A stretch of 10,929 bases of DNA. Origin: Cephalothrix spiralis. Lineage: Eukaryota; Nemertea; Palaeonemertea; Archinemertea; Cephalotrichidae. This document shows, one piece after another, positions 7,884 to 10,929 of the stretch. Each line of letters opens with the position of its first letter. Position 1 is the stretch's first letter. The translations under genes and the position numbers were made by a program. Where the stretch lies: positions 2,952 through 13,880 of the forward strand of contig JAUCNG010099992.1 in the NCBI GenBank assembly GCA_032353305.1. Direction: 5' to 3'. The notes under the pieces are model-generated. The model was not told the DNA's origin and did no database searches. It worked only from the letters and a program-made list of their open reading frames with translations.

Positions 7884-9254
7884 TTGATCTTGCCTTTAAT
7901 CTGTTCCAAAAAACCTTTTTGACAACAGCAATGCACTCCAGAAAAACATACACCATTTTGAGAACTCTTCTTCCAACCTGTCTCAGCAAGGAAAAAAGAA
8001 AAAACCACAAAGCATCTCGAAAATTTTTAACAATAACATATTGTAATGTGCATTCAGTTTTTTATTCCGTGGTTTGTAAGTATTTACTATAGACCTTTGA
8101 TAGAATACCTAAACAAATGCACATACAATTTAAATAAACAGCATGAAACTATGTTAAAACTACATGTACTGCATGTAACAAGTGTTAATCAAAACAATCA
8201 GATCTTAATAATAATAATAATAATAATAGGAATAAAAAGATCTATTAAATGTTTGCTAATCTACAACTACATTACTAAGAATTTAGACAAATATGATTGA
8301 TTATATCATAAACTGTCGAATAATATAAATTAAAACAATTAATTAATATTCTTAAAATTCTCTATTTACTATTTATCAACTACACTGTACGTTTTTCAAA
8401 AGATCTCATTACCACTATTAAAAAATATATAACATATAACAACTAGAAGTTCCACAGGAACATTCAATAGTTTTCACTTATGCAAGCTGTTTAGGTTTAG
8501 GTTTATTATCCATCTACGGAGAGAATTTCAAGACCCTAGCTAGGCCAATCCGTTTTATTTTTTCCTATTGTTTTAGTTTAATAACAAAACAAAAAATGTT
8601 AAAAAACGCAATTTGCGGGAAAACTATCAACATTTTGTACAGCAATATATTATAGAAAGTGGTTTAGAACACTATTATCTACTACATTTCAGCGTGATCA
8701 CTCAACCGTGAAGGGAGTTATGGGCATTTATAGATTTTGACTTACAGCGCTACTCATCCAGTAACCGTGAACTAAATCAACATTCCGTCTCGATAGATCG
8801 ATAGCTTATCAATAGTTGATTACGAACATATAATTAGAATTTTTTCCGCTTTATAATACAATCGAGGAGCATTTTTGGTGAAAAATAAATTACAGCGCCC
8901 CTAGCGGCGAAAGTATAAACATATTGGTTAGATGTTCATATATACAATTTGTAGGTCTTATCAAGTACTAACTACCTACAGAATTTCAAGTTCATAACTA
9001 TTGTGGTTACTGAGGTAGAACGATTTTACAAATTTTACAAAACGCCACCTATAGGCGAAGAAACGAGTAATTTCAAAAATCGAACCCTTGTCCATGACAT
9101 TGTCGGTACAAATTTGGTACAAATCTATCTAGCAGATCCTGAGATCTCAAATCTTAAAATAATAATAATAATCATTGTAAAAACAATAAGTGAAAACTTA
9201 ATAAAACTCGAATTAACTGACGAATTGAACGAGTATACATTACTAACCTAATGG
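7884..9254. repeat. Intronic duplication, copy B (includes the end of exon 2)
   Basis: This is the partner of copy A at 5041-6100, with the blocks in the same order and orientation. It is longer because the stretch from about 8335 to 9185 has no counterpart in copy A. It lacks the 96-bp insertion present in copy A at 5827-5922. Confidence 0.8.
8206..8228. repeat. (TAA)n microsatellite
   Basis: About seven to eight TAA units in a row. A shorter AAT run lies near 9157-9173 in the same intron. Confidence 0.9.
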
Positions 9255-9397
9255 CTTCATTCTGCCCATCATTAGAACAAGGCTTTTCAGTTTTGGTTGG
9301 CCCATTATGACTATACCACGATGCATGCTTTGCATAGATTGGCCTTTTGTTCTCTTCTTTCACCAGCGGCATCTCCTTTTTCATTTCGGTCACCCTT
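9248..9397 (-). CDS. Transposase exon 2, charged N-terminal segment
   Basis: The acceptor is AATGTTTTCAG|AAGGG (9398) and the donor is GCCATTAG|GTTAGT (9247). The exon is 150 nt: one base completing Val20, 49 codons (residues 21-69) and two bases that with exon 3 make Ser70. The peptide is polar and charged (EMKKEMPLVKEENKRP, residues 24-39, then a part with W47 and C60) and matches no family I know. Its 3' end, donor and downstream intron are paralogous to those of exon 5. Both ends are phase 2, so skipping it would keep the frame. Confidence 0.65.
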
Positions 9398-10408
9398 CTG
9401 AAAACATTTTTTTAGAATTGTGATCATTTTTGTCTCACATAAATGCAGATAGGTAAGGAGAATCAGGTAACACCTCCCAACAACTTCACATTTGTAATAG
9501 TTAGGGCCCGGTTAATTCGTCCCGAATCCGATTGTATTGAAAACGGCCTTGCGTGAAACGTGAATGACGTGAAAATGCCTACGTGAAGCGCGATATAATA
9601 CCACCATCGTGATTCGTGAAAACTCAATACCACATTTTTCGGTTAACATGATCCATGAAATTCAAATATCGGTTAACGTGAATCGTGATCGGACCCCCCC
9701 CCTCATAAGAAAAGACAACTTAACTGAATAAAAATGGAGTTTCTGGACACGAAAATAAAGCTTAACCGAGGGAATATGACGTGATTACTAGATTCGTAGA
9801 GTGGATAACTGCCACATTAACTAGGATTGCAATTATTCAAACACAACGGAACATAGGCCTATTTTGAAATGATATACTTACGACATGGTAAATTTCTGAA
9901 GTCTTCCGGGATATATAGAAAGTAGCTTACCGCTTTCTTTACAATTTTCTTCAAAATTTCATTAGCGAGTAGTCCCTGGGTGGATGTCGGTTTTCTAGCG
10001 ACAGATAGCGATAGTATAATAGTATTGTCGCATGCAGTGCTTAGCGCAGCTTTGAGCTATAAATCGTACCGATAATGCTATGCGTCGCTATTTTCGTTAC
10101 TTGAACCAGGTTACGAAATGCAAGCTCGTCCTGCCGTTAAATACGATATTAACTAGTTATTAGCTAGTTTTGATCACGAACAATTACGATTTCTCTTATT
10201 TTCCAGTTTAATCCGAAAACCATAGACTTGGTGCCTGATCATATTGTACTGTTCATCCATCTAGATTTACTCTCGGAATCCCACGTTCTAAATCGACCGT
10301 CAGATAAGAAGTCGGAAGCCGACTGTTACTTAGCGTGTTAAATGCTGTTCATCGTACAAGTTTTGATCATATACAGCTGTCATACATTTAATTAAGATTT
10401 CAACTTAC
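9398..10408 (-). other. Intron 1 of the transposase gene
   Basis: The intron is 1011 bp, with donor TCTGT|GTAAGT and acceptor TTTTCAG. It contains a degenerate CGTGAA array and a C9 run (9694-9702). An exon-like block at 9975-9882 has good splice borders but does not fit the frame. No gene was found. Confidence 0.55.
9551..9702. repeat. Degenerate CGTGAA repeat array with a C9 run
   Basis: CGTGAA and near variants (CGTGAT, ATGATCC) recur about every 10-25 bases, with TCGGTTAAC twice (near 9639 and 9669). The region ends in nine C (9694-9702). A similar run of words occurs near 6568-6620. It is probably a decayed dispersed repeat. Confidence 0.6.
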
Positions 10409-10492
10409 ACAGATGCTCTTATGGACGCTGGATCCAAAGTTACACCTACTGTCGACACATCCTCCATTGGAGTAAACCATTTTAAAACATTT
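10409..10492 (-). CDS. Transposase exon 1 as modelled, with candidate start codon
   Basis: The acceptor-like border is GATTTTCTAG before 10492 and the donor is TCTGT|GTAAGT at 10408. The frame that fits exon 2 gives 27 codons and two bases that make Val20 across the junction. The first ATG in this frame is at 10467-10465, followed by G (MEDVSTVGVTLDP), and is used here as residue 1. Eight open codons precede it, and a TGA lies four codons before the first of them, inside the upstream intron-like sequence. So either translation starts at this ATG or a further exon lies upstream. A second open frame through the block (MVYSNGGC...) would not fit exon 2. This is the least certain exon of the chain. 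Confidence 0.5.
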
Positions 10493-10929
10493 CTAGAAAA
10501 TCAAAAAAGCTAATATTTTCATAGAAAGCCTAGTAGAGCGGAACATTATAATTAATAAAATCCATCAAGGTTTTTTTATTGGTGCTAAAGTTGTTTTGAG
10601 CTTTTAATTGAACAGGGGTATAATATTCTGCCATAATTCGCAAAAAAGCCTTTAGGAATAAATTAGGCTTAATTAAAAATTAAGGAAGAAATTCAGACCT
10701 TTAAAACTTCACGCACTTTTTGACCCGTCCCAACAAATTAAAAAAGCATCATGCTAGCTGATGCTCGTGTAATTTTAGAGAGGAATGTAATTAAGGAAGA
10801 CAACAATCACCCTTAAACACTATAAAATTAGAGGAAATGTACTTCCTTATTCCTAAATCATGTAAGGACTAGACCTGTTGCAATAGCCTATCGCCTGATC
10901 ACTCGCTAAAATCATTATTTTCGACGCCC
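10493..10929. other. Right flank, no gene recognised
   Basis: AT-rich sequence with no convincing exon, promoter or transposon terminus. A near-palindrome sits at 10745-10765, and ATTAAGGAAGA occurs twice (near 10679 and 10790). It could be promoter, 5' untranslated sequence, or an intron if the gene starts further right. Confidence 0.5.

Larger units (their letters stand above)
7194..9247 (-). other. Intron 2 of the transposase gene
   Basis: The intron is 2054 bp with donor ATTAG|GTTAGT and acceptor TTTACAG. It carries copy B of the duplication, a 180-bp MITE, a purine-rich minisatellite and an AAT microsatellite. The stretch 8335-9185 has no match in copy A and may be a separate insertion. 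Open frames here are short and look accidental. Confidence 0.65.

Noticed and set aside
7771-8010. 79-codon minus-strand open frame
   Set aside because: Falls in copy B of the duplication; the matching part of copy A is not open in the same frame, so it is not conserved as protein.
8490-8506. TTTAGGTTTAGGTTTA as a telomere-like repeat
   Set aside because: Fewer than three units and not the TTAGGG expected for molluscs; no array.
9882-9975. Exon-like block on the minus strand with acceptor CACCCAG and donor TGTC|GTAAGT, open as GLLANEILKKIVKKA...
   Set aside because: Its only open frame starts in phase 0 and ends in phase 1, which fits neither exon 1 nor exon 2. Included between them it would bring a TGA. 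It could be a poison or untranslated exon but cannot be supported.
1-10929. CRISPR array, tRNA, rRNA or bacterial operon
   Set aside because: No regularly spaced direct repeats, no cloverleaf or rRNA-like stretches, and gene structure with introns points to a eukaryote.

Overview
The window looks like nuclear DNA of an AT-rich invertebrate, probably a bivalve or other lophotrochozoan. It has introns with GT/AG borders, many short ACATGTA-type words in non-coding DNA, a small TA-flanked inverted-repeat transposon, and a composite transposase of a kind familiar from mollusc genomes. The organism is an inference. Nothing bacterial is seen (no operons, Shine-Dalgarno sites, tRNA or rRNA).

One gene on the minus strand dominates. 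Its last visible exon (4648 to 1) is a single uninterrupted reading frame of 1549 codons that runs off the left edge. Reading N to C it holds an acidic segment with a possible SUMO-interacting motif, a Ulp1-like cysteine protease domain with its catalytic residues in place, a charged linker, a cysteine cluster ending in a GATA-like finger, a MULE-like RNase H-fold (DDE) core, and a SWIM zinc finger. I read this as the transposase of a large, possibly intact DNA transposon, or a host gene derived from one.

Five short upstream exons can be placed at 10492-10409, 9397-9248, 7193-7076, 6476-6442 and 6173-6096. All five junctions keep the reading frame open, and the joined frame supplies two basic, NLS-like segments. 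From the first in-frame ATG of exon 1 (10467) the model gives 1696 codons before the left edge. Residue numbers below use that ATG.

The introns hold an old tandem duplication (about 5041-6100 against 7884-9254) that copied an exon end together with its downstream intron. They also hold an insertion with a 10-bp target duplication, a TA-flanked MITE of 180 bp, a purine-rich minisatellite, a degenerate CGTGAA array and a G12 tract inside an inverted repeat.

The most unusual signal lies inside the coding sequence. Two 18-codon tandem repeats are separated by 81 nt of filler, and 54 nt of that filler are two 27-nt near-perfect inverted copies of other parts of the same gene. This is the signature of a templated insertion that stayed in frame.
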